Assembly (NCBI GenBank): GCA_900548145.1
Contig: URJB01000001.1
Coordinates: forward strand, 262,628-326,627
Origin: an uncultured Eubacteriales bacterium
Lineage (GTDB): Bacteria > Bacillota > Clostridia > Christensenellales > Aristaeellaceae
DNA: 64,000 nucleotides
Direction: 5' to 3'
In this document: one piece after another, positions 49,235 to 58,045 of the stretch
Layout of the letters: every line of letters begins with the position of its first letter
Position numbering within the stretch: the stretch's first letter is position 1
Made by a program: the position numbers and the translations under genes
Notes under the pieces: generated by a model
Seen by the model: the letters and a program-made list of their open reading frames with translations, nothing else
Database searches by the model: none
What the model was told of the DNA's origin: nothing

Positions 49235-50893
49235 TCATTCTGCTGCCCAGTGATTGCGGACGGCAGTATAGAGCCGATACCCGCCGGCAAAATGCTGGCA
49301 GTCAAAACCGTTTTGGGAAAGAATGCGGCAGGCCAGATAACTTCTCAGCCCCGACTGGCACATGACGTACACGGGTTTTTCCTGGTTCAGCTCCTGCAGC
49401 CTCGATCGAAGCTCCTCCAGGGGGATCAGGAGATGAAAGCCCTCCGCATGTCCTTTTTCATATTCCTCCCGGCTGCGCACATCCAGCCGCTGCGCGTCCC
49501 GGGGCAGCCGTTTCAGGTCTCCGTAGAAAAACTGCTTTACCTTGCCGGACAAAACGTTTTCTGCCATAAAGCCCGCCACGTTCACCGGGTCGTTGGCAGA
49601 GGAATAGGGAGGCGCATAGGCCAGATCCAGCTCCTTGAGTGCATGCGCTTTCATCCCTGCCTGCATGGCGGTGGCCAGCACATCAATACGCTTGTCCACG
49701 CCGTCCTCACCAACAATCTGCGCGCCCAGGATGCGCCCGTCCTCCCGTGCAAAGAGCAGCTTCAGCGTCATACTCTTCGCTCCGGGATAGAAGGAGGTAT
49801 GAGACAGCGGAGAAAGAATAACCCTATCGTAAGACAGGTTCAGCGTTCGGGTCTGATTTTCATTGACGCCCGTGGCAGCCGCCGTCAGGCCGAAGATTCG
49901 CAAAATGGAGGTTCCCGCCGCACCTCTATAGCAGGATTCCAGCCCGGCGATATGATCGGCAGCTGTCCGTGCCTGCCGGCGAGCAGGTCCGGCAAGCGGT
50001 ACGGTTCCCCTATGTCCGGTGACTGTATGGGCAACTTCTGCCGCGTCACCCACAGCATAAATATCCGGGTCGGAGGTCTGCATATGGCCGTTTACGGCAA
50101 TGCCGCCATTCAATCCAAGCGTCAGTCCCGCAGCGCGGGCCAGGCTGCCGTCCGGAGAGACGCCGGCAGCCAGAAGGACCATGTCCGTTCTGAGCCGCTT
50201 GCCTGACGTCAGGTTCACCAGAACCCCGTCCGGCTGGTACTCAAAGGCTGTCACGCCACAGCCCAAACGCAGTTGAACGCCGCTGCTTCTCAGATGGGCG
50301 TGAACAAAGCCCGCCATGTCGGGATCCAACTGACCCAGCACCTGCCGGTGCATTTCCACCAGGGTCACATTGATTCCAAGCCGATGCAGGTTCTCCGTCA
50401 TCTCCAGGCCGATAAATCCCCCTCCCACAACAACGGCGGATCTTGCTTTATGGGCGGCGGCCTCTCGAACGATCAGGAAAGTATCCTCTACTGTGCGCAG
50501 GGTGTAGATCCGATCGTTGTGTACTCCCGGAATCGGAGGCCGCTGGGGTTTTGCGCCGGGAGCCAGAATCAGTTTGTCATAGCTTTCCTCGTATTCCCTG
50601 CCCGTGTCTTTTTCCAATACGGTCACAGTCTTTTTTTCCCGGCAAATGGACTTCGCCTCATGGCGCACCCGGGCCTCGATCCGGTAAAGGTTCCACAGGG
50701 ACGCCGGGGTCTGGAGCGTGAGTTCGCCGGCGGACTGGATCTCCCCGCCGATATAGTAGGGAAGTCCGCAATTGGCATAGGAAACAAAACCGGAACGCTC
50801 CAGAATCAGGATTCGTGCGCTTTCGTCCAACCGGCGGAGCCTTGCCGCCGCAGTTACGCCGCCCGCCACGCCGCCAATGATGACCACTTTCAT
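49235..50893 (-). CDS. CoA-disulfide reductase with C-terminal rhodanese domain
   Basis: 552 residues from ATG 50893 (GAGGGGGTAGG upstream). MKVVIIGGVAGGVTAAARLRRLDESARI is the FAD loop; GFVSYANCGLPYYIGG carries the single active-site Cys42 typical of CoA-disulfide reductase; SAVVVGGGFIGLEMTENLHRLG is the NAD(P)H loop. The C-terminal 90 residues are a rhodanese domain with VYVMCQSGLRSYLACRI, Cys512. Such CoADR-Rhd proteins reduce CoA disulfide, persulfide or polysulfide with NAD(P)H, serving thiol homeostasis and sulfur reduction in anaerobes. Confidence 0.92.
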   Translation of the reverse strand: MKVVIIGGVAGGVTAAARLRRLDESARILILERSGFVSYANCGLPYYIGGEIQSAGELTLQTPASLWNLYRIEARVRHEAKSICREKKTVTVLEKDTGREYEESYDKLILAPGAKPQRPPIPGVHNDRIYTLRTVEDTFLIVREAAAHKARSAVVVGGGFIGLEMTENLHRLGINVTLVEMHRQVLGQLDPDMAGFVHAHLRSSGVQLRLGCGVTAFEYQPDGVLVNLTSGKRLRTDMVLLAAGVSPDGSLARAAGLTLGLNGGIAVNGHMQTSDPDIYAVGDAAEVAHTVTGHRGTVPLAGPARRQARTAADHIAGLESCYRGAAGTSILRIFGLTAAATGVNENQTRTLNLSYDRVILSPLSHTSFYPGAKSMTLKLLFAREDGRILGAQIVGEDGVDKRIDVLATAMQAGMKAHALKELDLAYAPPYSSANDPVNVAGFMAENVLSGKVKQFFYGDLKRLPRDAQRLDVRSREEYEKGHAEGFHLLIPLEELRSRLQELNQEKPVYVMCQSGLRSYLACRILSQNGFDCQHFAGGYRLYTAVRNHWAAE

Positions 50894-51258
50894 TTTCCTA
50901 CCCCCTCGTTTCATACAATGTGCCAAGCCTTCCTGGGTAAGAAAGTTCTCCTGATTGGTTTTTTGGTTTTTTGCGTATAGCCCAAAAAGGAAAAACTCGC
51001 CGTCGAAATGATTGTTTCGCTCTGCCGCCGCGCCTTTCGGAAAAAACCATTTGTTCTGTTGGTGTTTGTGAAGAATTCTCTGTCGTCCTGGTAGGGTATG
51101 CTCATAGGATTGACTTTTGTTCCACCTTATCCAATTACAGTATACGATAGACGGAAGAATTCATCAAGCGGTATACACCATAGATACAGAGTGAAATAAA
51201 TATCGGAGGGCGTTCCTGAATTTCATGCATGAAAGTTCTGCTGGCAAAAAGGCCGATA
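50894..51258. other. Intergenic region without recognised feature
   Basis: Short open frames on both strands (for example 50911-51105 minus) lack ribosome binding sites. I see no RNA gene; the plus-strand promoter at 51259 follows. Confidence 0.45.
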
Positions 51259-51288
51259 TTGCCGCCGCAGGGCTCCGTATGATATAAT
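51259..51288 (+). promoter_or_regulatory. Promoter of the TIM-barrel gene
   Basis: TTGCCG (51259-51264), 18-base spacer, TATAAT (51283-51288), giving a leader of about 130 bases. Confidence 0.6.
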
Positions 51289-51422
51289 GACGCTATCAGA
51301 AACGAGCGCCAGCGAAAGCCAGACGCTTTTCGCGAATGATTTTCAGACAGGTTGGATTCTGCGCAACCAGACGTCAGGCGACTTAAACAGGAAACAAAGC
51401 AGCGTAACAGGGAGGAAAAAGA

Positions 51423-52130
51423 ATGAAGTATAGACGCGCCTATTCCGCCAGAACCGATGAAAAAACCATTCCCCGCTACGAAGCCAGGCTGCGCAAGCAT
51501 ATTCTGCGGGTACCGTCCGCCATCCGCGAATGCAGCGGTATCGTGATCTTCGGGCGGCGTATCAAGTCCATCGCCTTTACCACCGACCTGTGCATAGTGC
51601 GCAATATGGACGCCGACGCAGTGCTGGCGGTGTATCCCTTCACCCCCCAGCCGGTCATCATCCAGGCGCTTCTGCTGGCGGCGGACATTCCCGTATTTGC
51701 CGGCGTGGGCGGCGGGCTTACACAGGGCAACAGGGTCTGCACCCTTGCCGGATACGCCGAGCTTCAGGGCGCAGCAGGCGTCGTTATGAATGCACCCACC
51801 AGCAATGAAGTTCTCCGTCAGGTGTCTCGTCTGGTGGATATTCCCGCCATCGTCACCGTTGTAAATGACCGGACGGACTTTCAGGCGCGAGTGGAAGCCG
51901 GAGCGGACATTTTTAATGTAGCCGCCGGTCCCGACACGCCGGAACTGGTGCGCAAGATTCGAAAGGAACTACCGGATTTTCCTTTGATCGCTACCGGCGG
52001 TCCCACAGAGGAATTCATTCGGGAAACCATTCAGGCAGGCGCTAACGCCATTTCCTGGACGCCTCCGCCCACCGCCAGCTTGTTCAAGGAATCTATGGCG
52101 GCCTACCGGGAGGACAAGCCCCATCCGTGA
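51423..52130 (+). CDS. Phosphate-binding TIM-barrel protein, KDPG-aldolase-like
   Basis: 235 residues with AGGGAGGAAAAAGA upstream. ALLLAADIPVFAGVGGGLTQGNRVCTLAGYAELQGAAGVVMNAPTSNEVLRQVSRLVDIPAIVTVVNDRTDF has the strand-helix periodicity of a (beta/alpha)8 barrel, and FPLIATGGPTEEFIRETIQAGANAISW ends in the phosphate-binding GG/GA loops of KDPG-aldolase-like or ribulose-phosphate-binding enzymes. No catalytic Lys can be assigned with confidence. The function is unknown. Confidence 0.65.
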   Translation: MKYRRAYSARTDEKTIPRYEARLRKHILRVPSAIRECSGIVIFGRRIKSIAFTTDLCIVRNMDADAVLAVYPFTPQPVIIQALLLAADIPVFAGVGGGLTQGNRVCTLAGYAELQGAAGVVMNAPTSNEVLRQVSRLVDIPAIVTVVNDRTDFQARVEAGADIFNVAAGPDTPELVRKIRKELPDFPLIATGGPTEEFIRETIQAGANAISWTPPPTASLFKESMAAYREDKPHP

Positions 52131-52239
52131 GTTCTCAAAAAAATGCTCGCCAGAAAGGAAAACCGTCAGGCGTATGCCCACCTTCCCACATAACCTCACC
52201 TTGATTGGGAGAAAATTGCCGTTCTTTGTGGAGTTTGAT

Positions 52240-52269
52240 TTGACACGACCTGTCCAAAAAGGGTATAAT
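52240..52269 (+). promoter_or_regulatory. Promoter of the 2-oxoacid oxidoreductase operon
   Basis: TTGACA (52240-52245), 18-base spacer, TATAAT (52264-52269). Transcription should start near 52277, about 400 bases before the first gene. Confidence 0.8.
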
Positions 52270-52275
52270 AGAAGC

Positions 52276-52677
52276 AGGGGAACTGCACCGTGATTTCTGC
52301 TTGCTGATCCGCATATGTTTTTCATCGTATGGCGGCAAGCACGGCATGACAAAAGGCAATGAGAGAGACGGCCCGACCGACCCGTTTGCACAGCGGTAGA
52401 CGCGCATTCGCGTCACCCGGACAGCCGCCAGGCATCTGTATCTCCAAAGCCGGAAGAAAGGACGAGCGATTCAGAAAACAGAATTTCACATTGAGTCGCC
52501 GGACTGAATCAAGTCCCGCTTGTGGGCGAACTTTTGCCACCTTGTACCATCCGTCACGGAAAGCGGCGCCGGGATCGCTGTATGGCGTCCGTCTCAGGAC
52601 ATCTGTCTTTGAGATGGACGCTTTTTGATTTCCCCGGCGAGACGGAATCACGCCGAAATCAGAAGGAGGGACGCAAT
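52276..52677 (+). promoter_or_regulatory. Long structured leader with attenuator-type terminator
   Basis: No gene with an SD lies in this 400-base leader. A perfect small hairpin GACGCG-CATT-CGCGTC sits near 52405. A strong terminator is formed by 52585-52596 (GCGTCCGTCTCA) and 52610-52621 (TGAGATGGACGC), followed by TTTTT at 52622-52626, 52 bases before the ferredoxin ATG. An alternative, mutually exclusive pairing is ACGGA (52556-52560) with TCCGT (52588-52592) stacked near CGCC (52567-52570) with GGCG (52584-52587), which would act as antiterminator. No T-box UGGN motif or known riboswitch core was found. Confidence 0.6.
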
Positions 52678-52884
52678 ATGCCAAGGATCATCTTCGATGC
52701 CGACCGCTGTAAGGGCTGCGGGCTATGCGTGAGCGCCTGCCCCAAACAGCTGCTGACGCTCGACAGGAGCCGGATCAACCGCAAGGGCTATCATCCAGCG
52801 AAAATCACGGATCCGGAGCGCTGCACCGCCTGCGCGTGCTGCGCCGTCATGTGCCCCGACTGCGTTATCACCGTGGAAAGGTAG
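52678..52884 (+). CDS. Ferredoxin subunit of 2-oxoacid:ferredoxin oxidoreductase
   Basis: 68 residues from ATG 52678 with AAGGAGGG upstream. Two [4Fe-4S] motifs: CKGCGLCVSACP (residues 10-21) and CTACACCAVMCP. This is the delta (ferredoxin-like) subunit that takes electrons from the TPP subunit. It precedes vorB by nine bases. Confidence 0.9.
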   Translation: MPRIIFDADRCKGCGLCVSACPKQLLTLDRSRINRKGYHPAKITDPERCTACACCAVMCPDCVITVER

Positions 52885-52893
52885 GGAAAGCGT

Positions 52894-53958
52894 ATGGCTG
52901 AAAAAGTCCTCATGAAAGGAAACGAAGCGCTGGCCGAGGCGGCGATCCGCGCCGGCTGCCGGCACTATTTCGGATATCCCATCACGCCCCAGACGGAGAT
53001 CACCGCCTATATGGCCCGGCGTCTGCCGAAGTGCGGCGGCACGTTTTTGCAGGCGGAAAGCGAGATTGGAGCCATCAATATGGTTTACGGCGCGGCGGCG
53101 GCCGGGCGGCGGGCCATGACTTCCTCCTCCAGCCCCGGCATATCGCTCAAGAGCGAGGGGTTATCCTATCTGGCGGGAGCGGATCTGCCCGCGCTGGTGG
53201 TGAACGTGCAGCGGGGCGGCCCGGGGCTGGGCGGAATCCAGCCTTCTCAGTCGGACTACTTTCAGGCCACCCGCGCTCCCGGCCACGGCGACTTCCATAT
53301 GATCGTCCTGGCTCCTGCCAGCGTTCAGGAAATGGCAGAGCTCACCGTCAAAGGATTCGACCTTGCGGACAAGTACCGCATGACCTGCATGATCCTGGCG
53401 GACGGCACCGTAGGCCAGATGATGGAGCCGGTGGAGCTGCCTGCCCATACCGACGCGGAGCCCGACCGCCCCTGGGCCGTCACCGGCACCCGAATGAACC
53501 GTCCCCATCATATCATCAACTCCCTATATCTGTCTCCAGAAAAGCTGGAAGAAATGAATTTTGCCCGGTATGCGCGCTACGATACCATTCGTGAAAAAGA
53601 ACCTTTGTGGGAAGAATTTCATATGGAAGACGCGGAAATCTGCCTGGTGGCTTTCGGCGTCGCCGCACGGGTTGCCAAGGCCGCTATCCAGCAAGCCCGC
53701 GGCGATGGCGTCCGCGCCGGGCTGATCCGTCCCATTACCCTGTGGCCGTTTCCAGAGAAAGCCCTGATGCGGGCGGCGGAGCAGTGTCTTGCTTTCCTGT
53801 CCGTAGAACTGAATATGGGCCAGATGATCGACGATATTCGGCTTGCCACAGATTGCAGGCGGCCGGTCAGCCTGCTCCGCCACGCAGGCGGCGTGATTCC
53901 CACGCCTGCCGAGGTGCTTGAGAGAATCCGTCAGATTGCGGGAGGTGCGCAAACATGA
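52894..53958 (+). CDS. vorB: 2-oxoisovalerate:ferredoxin oxidoreductase alpha subunit VorB
   Basis: 354 residues. MKGNEALAEAAIRAGCRHYFGYPITPQTEITAYMARRLP and EIGAINMVYGAAAAGRRAMTSSSSPGISLKSEGLSYLAGADLPALVVNVQRGGPGLGGIQPSQSDYFQATR are the domain I/VI signatures of the KorA/VorB group. It binds the pyrophosphate-side of the two-subunit active site and CoA. Reaction: a branched-chain 2-oxoacid plus CoA and oxidised ferredoxin to acyl-CoA, CO2 and reduced ferredoxin. It overlaps vorA by four bases (ATGA). Confidence 0.9.
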   Translation: MAEKVLMKGNEALAEAAIRAGCRHYFGYPITPQTEITAYMARRLPKCGGTFLQAESEIGAINMVYGAAAAGRRAMTSSSSPGISLKSEGLSYLAGADLPALVVNVQRGGPGLGGIQPSQSDYFQATRAPGHGDFHMIVLAPASVQEMAELTVKGFDLADKYRMTCMILADGTVGQMMEPVELPAHTDAEPDRPWAVTGTRMNRPHHIINSLYLSPEKLEEMNFARYARYDTIREKEPLWEEFHMEDAEICLVAFGVAARVAKAAIQQARGDGVRAGLIRPITLWPFPEKALMRAAEQCLAFLSVELNMGQMIDDIRLATDCRRPVSLLRHAGGVIPTPAEVLERIRQIAGGAQT

Positions 53959-55058
53959 TTGTATTTGAAAGACCCAATGCTCTCACCGACAGGGACACTC
54001 ATTACTGTCCCGGCTGTACCCACGGTATCATCCATCGGCTGGTGGCGGAGGTAATCGACGAGCTGGAGATCGAGGGTCAGACCGTCGGCGTAGCTCCTGT
54101 GGGCTGTGCGGTCATGGCATACGACTACTTTGCCTGCGACATGGTGGAAGCCGCCCACGGCCGCGCCCCCGCCGTAGCCACGGGAATTAAGCGCGCCAAT
54201 CCGGACAACGTCGTATTCACCTATCAGGGCGACGGCGATCTGGCCTCCATCGGCACGGCGGAAATCCTGCACGCCGCCGCCCGGGGCGAAAACATTACCG
54301 TCATCTTTGTCAACAACGCCATTTATGGCATGACCGGCGGCCAGATGGCCCCCACCTCGCTGCCGGGTCAGATCACGGAAACCTCCCCCTACGGGCGAAG
54401 CCCTGCCGTCTGCGGATACCCGTTGCGCATCTGCGAAATGCTTGCAACCCTGGAAGGTCCCGAATACCTGGCTCGGGTGGCCGTCAACAGCGTCAAGGCC
54501 GTCCGCAGAGCCAAAAAGGCCGTCAGGCGGGCTTTTGAAAATCAGCTGACAGGGCGTGGCTTCTCGCTGGTGGAGTTTCTCTCCTCATGCCCTACCAACT
54601 GGGGGATGACGCCTCAGGAGGCTCTGACCTGGGTGGAAAACACTATGATTCCCTACTATCCTCTGGGTGTGTACAAGGACAGGAGCGTAAGGGAGGATTT
54701 CCCCAATCTTTTATTTCACCTACGGCTGGTCAAACAGCGCGAGCAGGATATTCTTCCCGGAATATTCGTAGGTTGTACCGTGATAAAACAGCGCGTCACA
54801 GCTATCCGTGGCGAGAAACAAATCCGCCTGCGTACCGTCCTCGAAGGTGAGTCGCAGGATCATGTCAAAGGGACAGGACGTGCCGCTGGAAAATGGCTGC
54901 AGCGCGGCGAGCATTTCATCAATGCGCCGCAACGCGGCGGGAGCGGTTATTTCGGTCTGGCTGCCCTGCCAAAGAAGAGCGGCCTTGATACAGACATTTC
55001 CCTGAAAATCCAGCACGCCCGGTGCATAGCCCAGCAACGCCTCCGCCCCGGCGTATAG
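53955..55058 (+). CDS. vorA: 2-oxoacid oxidoreductase beta (TPP) subunit VorA with aberrant C-terminal extension
   Basis: The first 244 codons are a normal VorA/KorB: HYCPGCTHGIIHRLVAEVI, VGVAPVGCAVMAYDYFACD, the TPP motif GDGDLASIGTAEILHAAARGENITVIFVNNAIYGMTGGQ, and the usual end NWGMTPQEALTWVENTMIPYYPLGVYKDR. After GVYKDR the frame runs on for about 120 codons that are merely the antisense of the next minus-strand gene. One base out of frame, TAA occurs at 54688-54690, immediately followed by GGGAGGA, an orphan ribosome binding site. A one-base insertion near 54683 therefore seems to have removed the native stop. The gamma-subunit gene expected next is absent. Confidence 0.78.
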   Translation: MIVFERPNALTDRDTHYCPGCTHGIIHRLVAEVIDELEIEGQTVGVAPVGCAVMAYDYFACDMVEAAHGRAPAVATGIKRANPDNVVFTYQGDGDLASIGTAEILHAAARGENITVIFVNNAIYGMTGGQMAPTSLPGQITETSPYGRSPAVCGYPLRICEMLATLEGPEYLARVAVNSVKAVRRAKKAVRRAFENQLTGRGFSLVEFLSSCPTNWGMTPQEALTWVENTMIPYYPLGVYKDRSVREDFPNLLFHLRLVKQREQDILPGIFVGCTVIKQRVTAIRGEKQIRLRTVLEGESQDHVKGTGRAAGKWLQRGEHFINAPQRGGSGYFGLAALPKKSGLDTDISLKIQHARCIAQQRLRPGV

Positions 55059-55451
55059 TGACTCTGCGTCCACGGCGGCGGCGTAGACCCGACCATTTTC
55101 ACCACGCACGGCCAGCGCACCCTCTCCCGTGCGGACGAAGGGGGAGGCTCTCTCGCCTTCCCTTACGCACAGCCCGACATCATACAGCCCTACGCCCTCC
55201 TCCAGTGCGATCCCCTGCGCTATATATTCGCCGAACAGCTGCGGCTGCCTGTCCATGTTCAGGTAGTAAAGCTCCGGCGTTTTTCGTTTCCCAGAGAGGA
55301 TGATTTCCGCATCCAGATACCGTACCTCCAGTTGTGGGCGGCTTTCATCCCACTGCGCCCAGATACTTTCTCCCTCGGCGGACAGGCTCAGGAACAGCGC
55401 CAGCAAAGTCGGTATTACGTAAGCAATGATCACTCGTCTGTTTTTTCTCAT
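54720..55451 (-). CDS. Exported protein of unknown function
   Basis: 243 residues from ATG 55451, with AGGAGA nine bases upstream; the ATG at 55460 is too close to that SD. RRVIIAYVIPTLLALFLSLSAEG is a signal peptide. The mature part shows no known domain: LEVRYLDAEIILSGKRKTPELYYLNMDRQ, then ILRLTFEDGTQADLFLATDSCDALFYHGTTYEYSGKNIL at the end. It lies antisense to, and entirely within, the aberrant tail of vorA, which suggests that a rearrangement joined the two. Confidence 0.62.
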   Translation of the reverse strand: MRKNRRVIIAYVIPTLLALFLSLSAEGESIWAQWDESRPQLEVRYLDAEIILSGKRKTPELYYLNMDRQPQLFGEYIAQGIALEEGVGLYDVGLCVREGERASPFVRTGEGALAVRGENGRVYAAAVDAESLYAGAEALLGYAPGVLDFQGNVCIKAALLWQGSQTEITAPAALRRIDEMLAALQPFSSGTSCPFDMILRLTFEDGTQADLFLATDSCDALFYHGTTYEYSGKNILLALFDQP

Positions 55452-55627
55452 GGAATGCATTCTCCTGTTTGATGATAATCCCCGTTTAACGTGCTGCGAT
55501 GCGTTTATTCCGGGCCGATGCGAAGCCATGAAAGCTGGTATTCACACGGCTCGTTTCGTCATTTTAGCCCGGCAGTAGATGTCGATTTTTCTTGGCTGTT
55601 TTCCCGACATGGTTTGTCAGCGGTTCC

Positions 55628-57415
55628 TTAGCTTGAAATAAAGCTGGTTTTGCTGTCAATTAGAATATGACGTCCATTTTGTAGTTCCACATCGCGTTGA
55701 AGAATATAGCGTCCATTTTTTTCACTATAAACGAATTCAATGGTCTTAATGCGCTCGTCGACATCGTCTGACTGAAGTGCAGTACTGAGAGTCTGACGTT
55801 CCGTCCCCGTAAGTGTAGTTGAAAATTGAATCATCGTGGTATCGGTAATCGGCGCAACATTGCGCCACATATTGGAAACAGAATGTAATCCATTCGCATC
55901 ACTGGTGATGACGATACAATTCTGTACCAGTGGAATGCCGTTATAATGATTAAGGAACTGGGTAGTGCGACCAATCACGATGTGTTCACCCTCAGTACCG
56001 TCTCCAAACACCTCAAACATAACGGTATCGATGTTGCGGATTTGTGCCTGTTCAAGGAGAGCGGAGCCAAATGCCTGAACGGCATATGCAAGATTCTGAG
56101 CCTGCGCTGCATTGACATCAATTGCCGTATTGGGGTATTCTCCGTATCCCACGAAGGTAGATCCTGTTTCCGACTTTTCCCACGAGCAATGAACTGAACG
56201 TGGAACTGCAACTGCAGCTGCAGGGATAACCGTTGCATTTACTCCCAACTCATAGGGCAGTAGTATAGAGGAATTTTGCAAGGGAGGTTCGACAGAGGAA
56301 ACGGCTCCCGTCATGAAGGAGGCGTATGCATAGATGGAATCCGTGTTTCTATTGGGATCGCGATAGGTCTGAGACGAAAACCCCGGCAGACGGTAGTAAC
56401 ATTGATTATCATTATAGTAAACTAGAACCATATAGGTAGAGTTGTTGCCATTATCCTGATTCGCATGATGCCAAGAATACATGACAGAGTTGCCTGTAGA
56501 ACCGGCATTGATGTAGTTAAAGAAAGAGTTCGCGAGTTGCGTATCATAGGGGTGTCCTGGCGCACCTTCGTGATAGCCACAGAAAGCACGGATGTTGGAC
56601 TGGCGCATGATATTTGCCCAACGACTTCTATTGAGTGCTCCGTCAAACTGACGGCATGCTGCGAAAACGGGAACTTTCAATCTCTGGTTAATGCTGTTCC
56701 ACCTAGCGTGTGCTTCAGTATAGCTGTTAAACTGGCCATTACCCAAATTCAAGTATGGGGTGCTATCGCCATGACTGCTCCAGTATAGAACATCATAGTC
56801 ATACGCATTTCGGAAATCGGATGAACCAGCGCGTGTACTATTTGGCGTGTTGGATCCTGGCGTGAAACCCTTATTAAGTACGGTACCGTATACGTTATTC
56901 AACTTGTTGTAAAAAATGTTACAGTCACCCGCATCGTCTGTGTTTCCCTGACACACGATTGCACGATAAGAGGAAGTGCCGCCACCGTTTAAGGAAATAT
57001 ACTGCGACATAACGTAACCGATATTGGTTCCGTTCGCAGGCCAGCGGGTTTCATACCACCCGGAAGTAGAACAGGAGTAGATTTGGACAGTGGTGCCTTC
57101 CTGAAATTGTCCCCAGTAGGCATATCCAGCGATTGGCTGCTTTCGGCAGTAAAGTGGGCCACCACCAATAACTGTGCCGGTTCCAAGATAGGTACCCCCG
57201 CCACCTCCACCGCTGGGGTTCGTATAGGTCAGGTATTGGGACATGATATAGCCGGAATAATTGTTGTAAGAAGCGTTGTGCCAGCCGCTCGTCGCAGAAG
57301 GCGAGGCCTCTACAGCAGCACCATAGGGAACACGAACCAGAATCGTACCATTGGGTGTTGCCCGGAGATTGACCGTTTCGTTTGTAGGGATATTGTAAAC
57401 ATACATCGTTGCCAT
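55628..57415 (-). CDS. Two SH3b domains plus caspase-like (His-Cys dyad) domain
   Basis: 595 residues from ATG 57415 (AGGAGGAAGG upstream). Two bacterial SH3 domains (about residues 8-64, ending GYIMSQYLTY, and 84-142, ending GYVMSQYISL) are followed by a domain with YDYDVLYWSSHGDSTPY (His215) and LKVPVFAACRQFDGA (Cys254). A hydrophobic strand ending SSHG and another ending AC is the clan CD (caspase/gingipain/legumain) arrangement; DUF6345-type proteins share it. About 230 further residues, including VNATVIPAAAVAVPRSVHCSWEKSETGS, have no known match. No signal peptide is seen although SH3b domains usually bind cell wall. Composition is AT-richer than the neighbours, and it lies beside a recombinase cassette. 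Confidence 0.68.
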   Translation of the reverse strand: MATMYVYNIPTNETVNLRATPNGTILVRVPYGAAVEASPSATSGWHNASYNNYSGYIMSQYLTYTNPSGGGGGGTYLGTGTVIGGGPLYCRKQPIAGYAYWGQFQEGTTVQIYSCSTSGWYETRWPANGTNIGYVMSQYISLNGGGTSSYRAIVCQGNTDDAGDCNIFYNKLNNVYGTVLNKGFTPGSNTPNSTRAGSSDFRNAYDYDVLYWSSHGDSTPYLNLGNGQFNSYTEAHARWNSINQRLKVPVFAACRQFDGALNRSRWANIMRQSNIRAFCGYHEGAPGHPYDTQLANSFFNYINAGSTGNSVMYSWHHANQDNGNNSTYMVLVYYNDNQCYYRLPGFSSQTYRDPNRNTDSIYAYASFMTGAVSSVEPPLQNSSILLPYELGVNATVIPAAAVAVPRSVHCSWEKSETGSTFVGYGEYPNTAIDVNAAQAQNLAYAVQAFGSALLEQAQIRNIDTVMFEVFGDGTEGEHIVIGRTTQFLNHYNGIPLVQNCIVITSDANGLHSVSNMWRNVAPITDTTMIQFSTTLTGTERQTLSTALQSDDVDERIKTIEFVYSEKNGRYILQRDVELQNGRHILIDSKTSFISS

Positions 57416-57964
57416 TTTGCTCACCTTCCTCCTGCATATTGCAATTGCTTCGGTAATTTAATATACTGTTTTTGTCCTTGTGAAGTTAATCACAGAAACG
57501 CTTTGTGCGCCTACACGCTTTGCAATGACTTTTTGACTAAAGGGAAACACTACGCCCAATGGAACCACCCCCTTGTATACGAGGGTAAAAAGCACGTCAT
57601 CGAGGTAAAACAAACGGTGTGAAAGCTGACGGACAATTAGCGTTGTGGATGATGTTGTTTGTGCAGGAACGAGAGCCTGTTGGTCGTTCCTTATGGGGTT
57701 CTGCTCTGCCGGGCAGAGCTTCTTTCAAATACTATCAATGCCTTACGCGAGACTGGAATCAATAGAACAGCAGTTCTGCGGCGCGCTACATGAAAAATGA
57801 ATCGTGACGTTAAAACTGGTACAGGTACGAATTTCTCATTTTATCAATATAACGATCTTTCCTACCTTTTTCATCCCGGCTTTCCATATTTCGTCAGGTT
57901 TTTCACAATTACTGCACGGAGGAGAAGGGCGCATTCGGCAGACGGTTCAGTAACACAAAAAAAG
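57416..57964. other. Gap between caspase-like gene and recombinase cassette
   Basis: Two short plus-strand frames read like coding debris: about 57533-57622 (ending GKKHVIEVKQTV) and 57619-57765 (48 codons, including EREPVGRSLWGSALPGRASF). Neither has a convincing start, and I do not recognise them. They may be remnants of a gene disrupted by the cassette. Nothing else was seen. Confidence 0.3.
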
Positions 57965-57993
57965 AGGATGCTCCCCCAATGCAGGAGCATCCT
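57965..57993 (-). terminator. Terminator of the recombinase cassette
   Basis: AGGATGCTCC (57965-57974) and GGAGCATCCT (57984-57993) form a perfect 10-bp stem; read on the minus strand it is followed by CTTTTTTT. Confidence 0.88.
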
Positions 57994-58045
57994 CCGAAGC
58001 GCTGAGTACGCCGGTTTATTCCGTTCTTTCATATCATACTTTCCT

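Noticed and set aside
50911..51105. 64-codon minus-strand frame upstream of the CoA-disulfide reductase gene
   Set aside because: No ribosome binding site and no recognisable features.
52276..52677. T-box or SAM riboswitch in the vor leader
   Set aside because: The UGGN bulge and the S-box core were not found; only the terminator/antiterminator layout fits.
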